DNA of 64,000 bases, taken from the NCBI GenBank assembly GCA_022577435.1, contig JAKOON010000018.1, forward strand, positions 10,362,596-10,426,595, written 5' to 3'. Origin of the DNA: Embiotoca jacksoni (lineage: Eukaryota; Chordata; Actinopteri; Embiotocidae). Positions 25,071 through 36,194 of the stretch are shown here, piece by piece; the stretch's first letter is position 1; each line of letters starts with the position of its first letter. A program made the position numbers and the translations under genes. Below the pieces are notes generated by a model that made no database searches, was not told the origin of the DNA, and saw nothing but the letters and a program-made list of their open reading frames with translations.

Positions 25071-25850
25071 GACTTCATACCGGGGCGGCCAGTCCTGAAC
25101 AAACTAGAAGTCGTAGATGTGGATGATTTTCCTCACAGTGATGTGATTTATTTCAAATAATTCTGATGTGTTTTTTAATCTCTTGTCAGAGTCACAGACA
25201 TCCACAGTCTTTTTTTCTTTTGAAAGTCACATCTCGGCATGATGACAACACAACATCAGTAGCAAAGAAAACACCAGATGTCAGAAGTTTAGATAAAACG
25301 GGTTCCACCTGCCTTTCAATGAGGAGGTTTTAAACACTCGCACCTAATCTGGAACCCCTGATTCTTATTTAATAGATTTAAAGGGGTGATAAATGCCTAA
25401 GTATAATTACTTTTTACATGTTTTTTTGTATCTATGCATTTAAATTATGCACTACAATATATTAATTTTATGTGTCCTTTGTTTGTACATCAGCTTTGTC
25501 TTTTGACACTGTTTCAGAGAGGTTCAAATGTTTGATTGTTCAAATATTTTGTAAAAGCTAACAATTTCTGTGGGATGTACACATAACTGTACATTGTGGT
25601 GGTTAATATTGATGTCATATTTACACCAAAACGATGTTAAGGATTAAAGACACTCAAAATGTAGGGGAAAAAAAATGCCTGTAATTATTTGCAATTTGGA
25701 TAATATAGCCTTACTGGTTTCAGTACATTTGCAGCAACCTGTGCTGCAGTGTCAGCTACTCACCTGTATACCACAGTTGAGCAGTTAAACATGTTACGTT
25801 TTATTTTTTTAGACTTGGATACTTTGTATGTTTGCAGGCACTTTAGGGAT
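25071..25850. other. Non-coding DNA
   Basis: AT-rich. The segment 25310-25395 (CACCTGCCTTTCAATGAGG through AATAGATTTAAAGGGG) has wording that recalls a fish repeat, but I cannot name it. No exon is recognised. Confidence 0.5.
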
Positions 25851-26445
25851 ATCACTTATTGTTAAGAGTTAACTTTAACTTTTACTTGAGTATTTTCCAA
25901 GTTTTAAAGTACACACAAAGTGCCAGATTATCAAGGGTCACAGGATGCTGTGCTGACATTCCCCTAATACGACTACCCACCTTGCTCATAGACCCGAGTA
26001 ACACACTATCTAGTACGAAGCTTCAGCAACAAGGTGAGAGTGTGCAACATCTAACGGGTTATCAAGCAGACACCACCCTTCACCGGTGTTTCGTCAACTA
26101 AGGCCTATGACGCCTCAGGAAGGATCAAACGTAGTTCTAGCGTCCCAGAACTACTTCCCTCAATATTCACACTCACCATCTCATCTAGTATGACTTGTGC
26201 CTACATATTTTGGCATTGTTATCGTTGCTCGAAGGTCATTTCTACTACACATTACCACGAATACCATCCATTCACTGCCAAATCCAGAGACTACCTGACT
26301 ACTACTTTTACACACTAATGCATTTCACTTTCTTGGTCACCGCTACTTGCAGTTGTACTAAAGTAGTAGTAAAATTAGTCCGATTTGTCGAGATAAAATA
26401 TGGGCGATTAGAGCAGCAGAAGAGTTCCTAATAACTATAAAGGAG
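25851..26445. other. Compositionally distinct non-coding block
   Basis: About 600 bp that differ from their surroundings: many TAC, ACC and CTA words (TACTACTTTTACACACTAATG, CCACCCTTCACCGG), few homopolymers and no microsatellite. Two frames of about 80 codons (25859-26101 and 26195-26431) lack motifs. It could be the non-coding part, such as an LTR, of a mobile element that inserted later than its neighbours. No TG...CA ends, tRNA primer site or target duplication were identified. Confidence 0.3.
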
Positions 26446-27605
26446 TCAAATCTGAAAAACGTTCATTGTGTGTCCCAGCATGAACTCTGAGGAGAACAGT
26501 GAAATTTTGTGAATAGCTGTCATCAGTAGTCCAATTTCAGCTCTGATGGTGGAGTCAGCAGGGGAGAATCACCACAGCGTGTGCCTGAGAGGGTGAGGGA
26601 TAGACCAGAGAGAGGCGACACTTTGTTTAGAGGAACAATGGCAGATCAGTTAAAGCATGGGAATGAGAGAGGTGGAGGGGAAAAGGGAGAGAAAGATTTG
26701 GAGTGAAACTGGGTGGGGGGTAAGGACGACTGTGATGAAAGTTCACACAGCAGCAGAGGTGGTGTTGGGCGGTCGACAGAGTGAAAAACAGGTGAGACCT
26801 GTACTTACGAGAGGACAATGGAGAGCTACTTTGAAGAGAAAGAGAGGTAAAGATGCTTAATGTGGAGGGTCCATTGAAGTCTGCTCTTTGAATCCAGAGA
26901 ATGCTTTTGCCTTTGGTCCTTCATGATTCTGTGTGTGTGTGTGTGTGTTGGGGGGGGGGGGGGTACTCTTCGAGACAGTCTTATTGTTGCTGCCAGATAC
27001 ACCCTTCCTTTCTCTTCCTGTGCTTTGCTGAAAGCCAAGGCATCATAAACAAAGTTTATTAGAAGTCAAAATGTATTTTTAAACCAACTTTCACTTTTCT
27101 ATATTTGTGAGTATTTTAATTATATACACCAACCCTGCCAAGACTTTCTACTTTCCAAATCCAAAAGTAGGCAGAAACGGCTGCTGATTTACTAATTTAT
27201 CAAACAGAAGTTATTATAATGAAGTGAGCCATGTGGAACGAGAAAAATACCCAGGCCCAACAACACAATAAGTAAATATAAATAAAATAGTAATTTCTGA
27301 TTTGAGGGTACAGATTAATAGTTTATACATGTTACTATGAAAAAACATTCTGCTAAAATGTGATTGGCCCCATAAATATGAAAGAATACCCATCAAAGAA
27401 CCTAATTTGGCTTTGGGTTTGATTTGGTTGATAGGGACGGACACGCTGTGCTCTACGTCTCCCTTACCCCACTTCCAAATGTTCATTGATTACGGGCTTA
27501 ATTGAATTTTTGGCAAAGTACAGACTTTGGCAAAAAAAAAAGGACACACAGCCAGACATGCTGAAACACATTAAGCAGCCGGTCCCTAAGAACAATATTG
27601 ACACC
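26446..27605. other. Non-coding DNA with a purine-rich belt
   Basis: A purine-rich belt at about 26560-26860 opens basic frames with no real content. The composite TG/G microsatellite is listed separately. No gene or named repeat is recognised. Confidence 0.6.
26930..26963. repeat. Composite (TG)n followed by G14
   Basis: About nine TG units pass directly into a run of 14 G at 26950-26963. This is the same architecture as 30501-30553 and, in reverse complement, 517-553. Confidence 0.95.
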
Positions 27606-27643
27606 GCATGTGCATGTGCATGTGCATGTGCATGTGCATGTGC
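27606..27643. repeat. Hexanucleotide (CATGTG)n tandem repeat
   Basis: Six near-perfect copies of a GCATGT hexamer. It produces Ala-Cys or His-Ala repeats in frames on both strands, which are artefacts. Confidence 0.95.
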
Positions 27644-28288
27644 TTGTGACAATGTAGATATATTTGCACACCTACGGACCTGTGGAGAGTGTTTTTGTGC
27701 TCTGCATTGCTTGAATTCATTTAGCCCTAATAAAGAACACAGAGGCTTTTCTATTACAATCATTGGCAGCCTTTTTTTTTTTTTACATCAAAATAGTTTT
27801 ACACCCTGTTGAATAATCTAGCGAAGTGAAAACAGTGTTTGTTTTGAAATTCAAACAAATCTTAATTTACAAAAAGATAAAGATGTTCCGTTTGATTTCT
27901 GTCTAATTGAAACATCGCTCTGTGAAAAAAAAAAACAATACTTTGATTCACAGTGTTGCTTTGTGAGGATTCAGAGTGACTGAAACATATCGGGCTCATA
28001 CAGGTCACACAAAGTTTCAAACGAGATGAAAAGTTTCAGTTCTCACTTGTTAATTTCTTCTCAGTGGCACATCAATAGTTGTAGCACTGGAGAACCAGAA
28101 GCAGTAATTAACGGTATTCTACTGAGGCAGTTTTGAGGCCACATCATCTCTGTTTTGCCATTCTGAGCCACATCGTAACACAAATTAAGATAAATCTAGT
28201 TTTTGGTTATTAAAAGGTCTCAATGCCTTGATTTCTTTACTTTTCTCTCTCTCCTATATACTCAACTGTATATTTTAGTTTCCCTTTT

Positions 28289-28289
<1 letters not shown>
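27644..28289. other. Non-coding DNA
   Basis: A T-run lies near 27771-27784 and an A-run near 27925-27934. No gene or named repeat is recognised. Confidence 0.6.

Positions 28290-28365
<76 letters not shown>
28290..28365. repeat. (CT)38 microsatellite
   Basis: A pure polypyrimidine CT array of 76 bp. It is a mirror repeat and so can in principle form a triplex. Confidence 0.95.
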
Positions 28366-28370
<5 letters not shown>

Positions 28371-28418
28371 CCTGTTTTTCCCCATCATTTAACTTCACTC
28401 ACATTATGGCCCTAAAGG

Positions 28419-28481
28419 GATTAGCAGCTTTTATCAGGCAGGTCAAAGGTGATTGGCAGCTTTTATCACCAGACCAAAGGC
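28419..28481. promoter_or_regulatory. 32-bp tandem duplication with a DR1-like site
   Basis: Two copies of a unit of the form GATTRGCAGCTTTTATCA followed by a CAGRYCAAAGG box start at 28419 and 28451. AAAGGCTTTTAGCTTTT after 28476 looks like the start of a third, shorter copy. The first copy ends in AGGTCAAAGGTGA (28440-28452), a direct repeat of two AGGTCA-like half sites spaced by one base. It differs from the DR1 consensus AGGTCAAAGGTCA by one base. Receptors of the HNF4, RXR/PPAR and COUP-TF families bind DR1 sites. Function here is an inference. Confidence 0.45.
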
Positions 28482-28520
28482 TTTTAGCTTTTTGTGTTTT
28501 TTTTGCTAATGTGGCTATGT

Positions 28521-28552
28521 TATTTAGATAAATAAACTCGTTGAACTTGAAC
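28521..28552 (+). repeat. Possible LINE tail of the AAATAAACT(TGAAC)n type
   Basis: The phrase ATAAATAAACTCGTTGAACT followed by TGAAC resembles the 3' tails of some fish LINEs, which end in repeated TTGAAC. No ORF remnant was recognised upstream. Confidence 0.3.
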
Positions 28553-28555
28553 ACC

Positions 28556-29370
28556 TTGCCCCCTATATAAATTGAATTAAATTGAGGTTACAGGAGAGAA
28601 GATTTCTTTCATTACAGCTGGAGCTCCCAGTTGAATCAGCACAGGCCAAAAAGGTCTTGGCCACTGCCATATGAGCCATAAAAATGCTAAATAATATGCA
28701 ATATTTTGCTATTATTTATTTATCATGTGTAATATATCTTATCTAATTGAATTCATCTATCTATTCTTTCCAGGTGCCTTCTCTTGTGACCTGATAGCTA
28801 ATTAAATTTCTGCTATTGTACCTCCATATGAATAACAAAATAAAAATATATACACGGTATCTATGTGTTATTTTCAGTGAATAATTGCAAAAGGAAATCT
28901 TTCTTCAAGCAAAACTATTCATACTTGTAAAGAAATGGAGCCACGGTAGCAGCAGAGTCAGCTCAGAGAGCCAGCAAAGAACTCATTAAGCTTGATGTTT
29001 TTAGTAAATGATTAGGTTGGCAGTTAATTTGTTTGATCAGTTGAATGGATTCATCCTCTCACTTAGTCAGTAGTGTGGCTATGTGTGCTGTGTGACAGTG
29101 GAAGTTAGTTGAGGTTCTGCAGCATAGTGAAAAGGTGGAGGTTTATTGTGTATAGTTATACATAAATTAAATATAATAAATACCAAAAAAAAAAAGTCCA
29201 ATATGCAGGCAGGTTGTTGGATGTTTTTGTCAGTAAAATGCTTTTAACTTTACAAACCACATATTTGCAAATGCATAACTGAGCTAAGTTTGACACTAGT
29301 TGGCATTAAGACATTCTACCTCATTTTACTTGCTCATCTCAGTTGGCTAATTTATTTGCAGCTCTTGTAC
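28556..29370. other. AT-rich non-coding DNA
   Basis: Contains AT-rich sequence near 28685-28740 and 28800-28860 and an A-run near 29186-29196. No gene or named repeat is recognised. Confidence 0.6.
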
Positions 29371-29660
29371 TCAGACAGCCCAGTCTCACGATAAAATGTG
29401 TAATAGCCATCAACTTTATATAAAAGTGGACATAGATACTGGTTCAGTAAAGTGAGGCCCATGCTTTAAAATGCAATACCATGAGGGGTCTGCTCCAAAA
29501 GGGCTCTGGCTCCATAGGCTCCCATTCAGCTACTTTCATGAAACAGAAAGAAAAGTATTTTTTTCACAAGTCATTATGGTTCAGAACAGCAGTTCACAAA
29601 CCAATGGGTGACGTCACGGCTGGTTGCCAGTTGGTAATAGCTTTGCTGGTCCACGGTTAC
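29371..29660. repeat. Probable old interspersed repeat
   Basis: The phrases CAGTCTCACGATAAAATGTG, AAGTGAGGCCCATGC and AACCAATGGGTGACGTCACG (near 29600-29618) are familiar from repeated teleost DNA. The last resembles the TATGGGTGA part of the element at 15729-16301. The family is not named, and the 67-codon frame inside shows no motif. Confidence 0.35.
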
Positions 29661-29747
29661 GCAATAACAGCTCTAAAATTGTGAGGTGCCTGTGTTTGAG
29701 TTTTGAAGAAGAAAGTCATGTGAAGGATTTGAGAGTGACAAAGTGAT

Positions 29748-29802
29748 GGAGGAGGTCAAGAGTGGTTGGGGATCCCACTCAGGAGACCGGTGTTTGAGTC
29801 GA
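29748..29802 (+). repeat. tRNA-like (SINE-head-like) segment
   Basis: GGTCAAGAGTGGTTGG at 29755-29770 resembles a pol III A box. GGTGTTTGAGTC at 29789-29800 resembles a B box (GGTTCGANTCC). Their spacing of about 34 bp is what a tRNA-derived promoter has. The text GGAGACCGGTGTTTGAGTC is close to tRNA-derived fish repeats. No cloverleaf survives, so this is not a functional tRNA gene. Confidence 0.3.
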
Positions 29803-30497
29803 TGAAAAAGTGAAAATACATTGTTGGACAGTCACATGACTTGGACACAGGCCAATAGAAAAAAAATAAGCCAAAATATTGTAGCCATCTCCGGATTTTT
29901 TATATTATTGTGAAACCAATATGTTTTATGCTGTCGACCAAGCTCCGGCACATTTCAATGTGAGACTGGGATTTCTGTCGACCTTTAGGCCCGTGCTGTG
30001 GTATTGCCATCTGGACACAGTTTGGTCACACTATCCCAAAGTGAAGATTTCACCAAAATCCTGCAATATGACTAAAATGCACGGCTGCCGCAGCTTTCTG
30101 CTCTTTATCCTGATTGGGTTTGGGGCACTGGGAGTTCAGCAGTGTTCAGGAATAATACACATTAGAGACAGATCCCTTTTCAAGGCAATTACATTTTAAT
30201 GTTTGCAATTTTTTAACAAATTGAAGAACAACTGAAGCCAAAAGAAAACAGCTGCACAAGTAGGAGATCCAGTTTAGTGGGGTCTTTTTTTTTTTTTAAG
30301 AATTAGAAATAGCTACTATAGTAAAAGTATAAAATCCATTGCCAATTTGGCTCAGTGCAGCATCCTTCTGTAATGCCAACAGGCTACAGCAGTGATCAAA
30401 ATGCAGAGCCAAATAGAACTGTTGAGAAAAGCTAGAAAACAACCGCCTCCATTACAACATCTCTGGGATTCTGGGATTGAGATGTGTTTGTGTGCTC

Positions 30498-30500
<3 letters not shown>
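29803..30500. other. Non-coding DNA
   Basis: The 92-codon frame at 29921-30199 has balanced composition but no recognisable domain, and the downstream sequence shows no splice or polyadenylation pattern that I can rely on. A T-run lies near 30285-30298. Confidence 0.5.
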
Positions 30501-30544
<44 letters not shown>

Positions 30545-30553
30545 GGGGGGGGG
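30501..30553. repeat. Composite (TG)14 followed by G26
   Basis: Fourteen TG units are directly followed by 26 G. This is the longest G-tract of the window. The length of the G-tract is unreliable because of sequencing error. Confidence 0.95.
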
Positions 30554-32027
30554 AGGAGGTAGTTTAGTCAAGATTCCTTTTGCTCTGGCTCTCTTCTCTC
30601 TGTTTAACCTAGTCTATCACTTCACATTCCCATTAACCTGCCAAGTTAAAAGACGTGACTTCTATCCTCTGGTCGTCGATCTGCTTCGCCTTTTTCTTCT
30701 TTTTCTTCAGTTTTTCACCCGGCACAGTAATATACTTTCATTCATTTTATTTTAGGTTTAAGGATGACACTGAGCCATATTCATGCTGGTTACTCCAATT
30801 CACCCTCTCCTCCAACCTCTTACTTCATCTCATCCACAGAGTCACTTGCTCACATTCACGGTCAGGCATTTTCCCATTCATAAATATCTCATTTTACCGA
30901 TTCTCTGTTTATATCTCACACCCCGGCGCCCCAGGTCCACCTGCTCCAGCGAATATACTCGATGACTCAGGACTCCCTAGTGGGGCACACTCAGACGCCC
31001 TCCCACAGAGTGATGCACCAGAATCTCCTCCAGCCTCGGAGTGCGTGCCAAAAATATTTCTAAAAATATATTTTTTTCCATTTTGTTAATAAATGGCTCC
31101 CCCTGTTGAGCTCGCAGTAGCCTTTGCTCTTTTGCTTCCCCTCTCTGATTTGACATTCCAACACGTCGCCCCTACATATCTGCAACAATCTGACAGGCAA
31201 CCAACATAAATCAATATAGTTCCCATCTTGCTCTAGATTGATTGATAGTTATGGGACTTTTACATGGTAAGCCTTATCCTGAGATCTGTGAAAGGTAATG
31301 ATGCATATCCAATGTGTTACTGCTGGCAGCACAAGCTCTCAAACAAGAGTCAAGGTGAGGAAGAGTGTGTGTACAACACTTATCTTTTTTTTATATGTCT
31401 TGGTTAGAGAATGGCATTGATGTGTAGGTGAGATATAAGTGGCTTTATCTGTGCTTATCAAAGTTGTACTATGATCACATCCTTTTATTAAGGCCAATCA
31501 AATAAATATAACTTAATTTACTTGGCTTTCCCATGTTGTTGGTCACAGTTGTATTCAATTTCTTGTTCTTTCCTGCCAACACTTCAGAATCTACACGTTT
31601 TTTTTGAGTATTTGGAAACAAAATATTGTGGAGGGTTCAGATTTCAAGTGAATTAGCAAACATAGCTGTGAAAATATGGTCGATGGATAATGAAAGACCT
31701 TTTCTGAAATGTCACAAACTTGACTCAGTTTTGACATAAAGATTGGAGTCATATTGAAATTCTAAATTTCAGTAAACACTTTCAACGGATTTGCACCAAC
31801 GCTGTTTCTAATATTGACATGTAAATTGAGAAGAGACAGGTGAATGCACTCAGATACAAGAGCAGTTTTCCCCTAAGTGCGTCATTAATGTGTAGATGGC
31901 AACAAGAGAAACGTTTTCCCCTCACTGACTTGCCTTTTGAAAAATCTGACTGCTCTGTACACCAAAGTTGCTTATTGGAACTGTTTTGTAAAAATTAATA
32001 CCACAATACAACTGAACCCCCTCACTC
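30554..32027. other. Non-coding DNA with a small GC-rich islet
   Basis: A markedly GC-rich islet lies at about 30920-31050 inside AT-rich DNA. It is open in one frame (PGAPGPPAPAN, then acidic residues), but is not bounded by clear splice sites. AT-rich sequence follows. No named repeat is recognised. Confidence 0.5.
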
Positions 32028-32113
32028 ACACAAATATATATATAAGCAACATATCCTGACCACATTGCTGTATCACCAGTAAACATCTACTAATACATTT
32101 ATCCTCAGATTTG
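32028..32113. repeat. Local direct repeat, copy 1
   Basis: ACACAAATATATATATAAGC, CACCAGTAAACATCT, ATACATTTAT and CAGATTTG occur in this order here and again at 32634-32718, about 605 bp downstream. The copies differ by small indels, so the duplication is old or both are members of an unnamed repeat family. Confidence 0.45.
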
Positions 32114-32633
32114 TTGGCATGTTACACACTTCACATTTGCAACAACGTGATGGCACAACCACCATGCTCCTGTCGGGCAAAGTATGATGTCCTCAAAGTG
32201 AAACAAAACGACCCTCAAACAATCAATGAAAGGCAGCATTACGTCAATGAATGTTACAACGATCAGAGAGCGTGGCTGTGCCAGTTTACACCAAAGCTAC
32301 CAGAGGAGTCGGTGTAACATCTCCACAGCGACGACTCTTTACTTCTATTATCACTACCGGGTGTTCAGGCTTTTTCGTACCAGGTTATAATTTATAGCGT
32401 CTTAAAACATGACAGTGATAGTGAGTTTCTTGCAACACTTATGTCATACAGACACAGCTGATCCTGAAATAAATTGTCGCGGTGATCCCCTCATTCTTTT
32501 ACCCATAACATGGCCATTTCAATAAGCTGACAGTTTGTAATTAACATGACCAGCTGACTTTGATTCAAGCTGATTGGCTACTGAAAGAGTTGATGTCTAA
32601 ACTGCGCATTAGACATAAGTATTGGTTAAGAGT
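32114..32633. other. Non-coding DNA between the direct repeats
   Basis: A 68-codon frame at 32111-32317 has no family motif. Nothing else is recognised. Confidence 0.5.
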
Positions 32634-32718
32634 GAAAACACGCATATATATGCCACATTTTTTTATTTTTTTTTTCATCACTGGTAAACATCTTATACAT
32701 TTATGTTCAGATTTGGTC
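32634..32718. repeat. Local direct repeat, copy 2
   Basis: ACACGCATATATATGCCACA, then a T-run, ATCACTGGTAAACATCTTA, TACATTTATGTTCAGATTTG. It is collinear with 32028-32113. Confidence 0.45.
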
Positions 32719-35700
32719 AAGAACGGATATTGTGTGTTTGCATTAGAGCTATGTTCCTGCAGATGTGAAGACCTGATTCTAGATGCATGCATACACCTGT
32801 TATATAAAGCAACTACCAGCAGTTAGCAGCATCTCTCAAGTGCTGAAATGGCCTCTAGCCACAGCAGCCTCTTTACTGACTCATGTCAGTTGAAGACCGG
32901 CAATCTTACAGTATTCATGAGCTTGTTTCCATGTACCCATCTTTGGATAGTGTGTCTGTGTGCAATGTGCACTGATTTGACTGACAGGCAGCATAACCTT
33001 GGCGTATGGATGTCAAAGTGAACCATGATGCATGCGTCCGGGTGAGGGAGAGTGGGAGGCCCCACAGGAACCAACCACTTCTATCTTTTCCTGCAAGCTC
33101 AAGCAAAGCATGCTGCACACAGTGTGGAGCAATAACACTGGCAAACACACAGTATGTACCGACTAAAATACAAGACCATTATTTGTATTAAACCTTCTAT
33201 ATGTAGCCAAATACTGCTCCTATGTAAACTGTAGTCAGATTATTAGGGAGACTTGTCCTGCAAATTTTATAATCTCAGCTAAGGTTATACATTCCATAAA
33301 TCTTAAAATTACCAAATATATCTTCTTGTGGTTAAAATGGAAAATGTAGCAGAGCGAATATTCTGAAATCTTTAATTAATCTTGTTACTCTGCGGTTTTG
33401 GTTGGCACATGTGTTTTTGTGTGTCTTTGCATACATACAGCTCTGTAGTCTGTGCCATGTATGGGTACCTTGGCCAAGTTTGTCTGTCTTCCTCCCATCT
33501 GCCTCCCAGAAGATTTATGTGTGCATAGTGTTAGTTCTCAAAGCCCAACCTGTGTTTGGAATTTCAATCGACTTTGACCTGACAGGCTTTGGCATGGCAT
33601 TGTTTGAATTTCTCTACAGTGGAAGTAATGGAAACACAACAGTCAGAGCCTATATGTGTCTGATTGACCATACATGCCTTTGTGTGCTTAATGTGCATTT
33701 TGTGTGTGTGTGTGTGAGTGTTTACTGAGACAGCCTAGAAGTAGGATAATGCTTTTCCCCAGACATTTATGGATATAAATGTGAATAGATGGCTGTGATT
33801 TGTGTCCATTTCTTGTCACGGACTTCACATTAGAGTTGGCCAGCTGAAGGGAATGTGTTTATGTTTTATTTGCTTTGTCTAATTGTGCATGTTTGCGCTG
33901 GTGTCCTGTCTGTGCTCAGAGGTTGTCAGCTATATTCCACACTGGCATATGACAGTGTTACCCTGAGGGTTTGTCCTGCCTAGTCCATTAGCTTGCCCAA
34001 CTTCACCCTGGCACCTTCTCATGCCAAAAACACGAAGCACTTACACAGCCCAGCAGAACCGCCTCATGATTAATGACTCAGGATATCTTTTATCTCATGG
34101 CCTTTGCTTGATTATGTAGGATGCAGTACCGTATATAGACCTTGGAAAGCCAGACAAGACAAAGGGCATGGTATGCATCAAAGGTCAAGTGTTAGATTTA
34201 AGAAACAACTTGAGCATGGAGCTCTGTAGGTCATGTTTCAGAATGCCTCGGGGTCCCATGTGAATATATGTATTGGAGAACCTCATTTGTAATCCCATTT
34301 TCTATTGCTGTAACACAAATCACAGTTCTGAGCATTCATGATGAAATACTTTAAAGGCTGCAATGTGAGCTGCATCACAGTGTTTGATTGCTGACCACAT
34401 AGTGGAAAACAAACATAAAAATATGTCCCTCCTAATACCACACTGATGCTTATTTGTTCCCTGTCCATTTGTAATATTTATAACAAATGTTCAACTTGCA
34501 TCTGTATCGCTTGATTTAGTACTCATTTATGCTTTTTCTGTGGAAGCCACAGACATAAAAAATATGTTTTTGTACAATGAAAAAGATAGTCAATTTATAT
34601 AAAACTTTCTTGGCCCCGCAGTGTAATCTATGTTCAGTTTCAGGAAACTCTGAGTTAACTTTGTCTTGCATAGCTGGACTCCTCACTACCCTTGGTTTCG
34701 CCTAATTTAATTGCCGTGCATGCAGAGGATAAAAGCTTGGCCAAAGCTGTTTTCAGACACATACCGTGGCTGGGCTGGGGAAGAGTGCGAGGTTAGAGAG
34801 TGGTGAGTTAGAATCTGCAACAACACGCACATTTCCCCGAGCAATATTTTCGCTAACGATATCAAATTCACAGTGGATAGTAACGGGGAAGATGTGCTTG
34901 AAAACATGAGGTGTGCTAAAGGCAGTCAATGAACTTTACAGGACCAATGATTAAAGAAACAAAGATTTTATTTGAAATTTGTATTTCCAAGGTCAAATGT
35001 GAACTTTCATGACATTTTAAATAACTGAGAACCAAGTAAATTGTCCTCATTTTCCAAAATGTACCTAAAACATACCCAAAACTCAGACAGAAGTACAAAA
35101 GGCACACACACAAACAAACAAACAGAGAGCAGCACTAGCACCATCGTGCACAAATCGAATGGATTCATATATTGAATTATTATACCCTTGTGTTTCATCC
35201 TAGCTCTGGCAATTTCAGACCTCATTCCCACCACAATTGAACAGGCAAAAATTCTGATTTATTATTTCTCCTGATCGTATCATTATAAATCCCACTTTTA
35301 CACCATTACATTCAAACTTTATGTGCTGTCGTGACTGTGACTTATTTCACTATAAATCCAGCCCTCAAATTCTTTTATTTTTCACAACAGTGGTTTCTAT
35401 CCAAACTTTTTTGTTTGTTTATTCCTTCTTCTGCTCCTCTCTTTGTCATGTTACTCTCTCTACCGCTGTCTCCTCATCAGCACAGCAATAGTGTGGTTAG
35501 TTGTATTAGTCTTTGTGTGTGAGCATTGATGGAAGTGTTCCAGCACATGTGACTGCTATGTATATTTTTGAACAAAAATGAGCAGAAGTGCCAGTGGGCT
35601 CTTAACACCTGCACAGAAGCACTGTTTTTCAACAACATTGTGTGAAAATGGATACAGTTAATTCGTAATTAGCCAAAGAAGCTAGGGGAAGTGACAGAGA

Positions 35701-36194
35701 ATGATGGAGAGGTAAACATTTTTAAAGGGAGAACAACTGACCGTGTTGTGGGGGCCTCAGTTAAAATACTAAATCCCAACTGGAAGGAAAAACTTCCTTT
35801 TAACAGTAAGAAAACCTCCAACAAATCTACCTCATCTGCCTTAACCAGTTGGGCTGAGGGGAAAGCAGGGAGAGAAAAGAACAGCATAGGAATACAAGAT
35901 ACAATAAACACTGATGGTGGGGCCACAAACTACAGACCAGAATCATGCAGCTCCACGGTTAGACACGCCTGCATAAAAAGAAGCACAGCACGACACAAGT
36001 GAGGAGAACTGCATATGGAAACAACAAACAATAAGCAACACCGGAAAGAGGACATAAAGATAATGAGATGCAATGGTGGCATAAAAATGCATGGAGAGTG
36101 AGAGCGAGAGGAGAGGAGCTCAGTGTATCATGGAAGGTGCCCAACAGACTCGGCATTTAACCAAAGGATGACTCAAAGTAACTATAAGGAGAAG
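32719..36194. other. Non-coding DNA
   Basis: A short TG run lies at 33700-33716 and a CAAA repeat near 35108-35122. ATTA-rich text at about 34060-34115 (CATGATTAATGACTCAGGATA) could be regulatory. The 103-codon frame at 35691-36002 and the frame opposite it at 35669-35926 lack family motifs and look like chance. No named repeat is recognised. Confidence 0.55.

Noticed and set aside
27606..27643. Regular short repeats that could suggest a CRISPR-like array.
   Set aside because: It is an uninterrupted hexamer tandem repeat without spacers, in vertebrate DNA.
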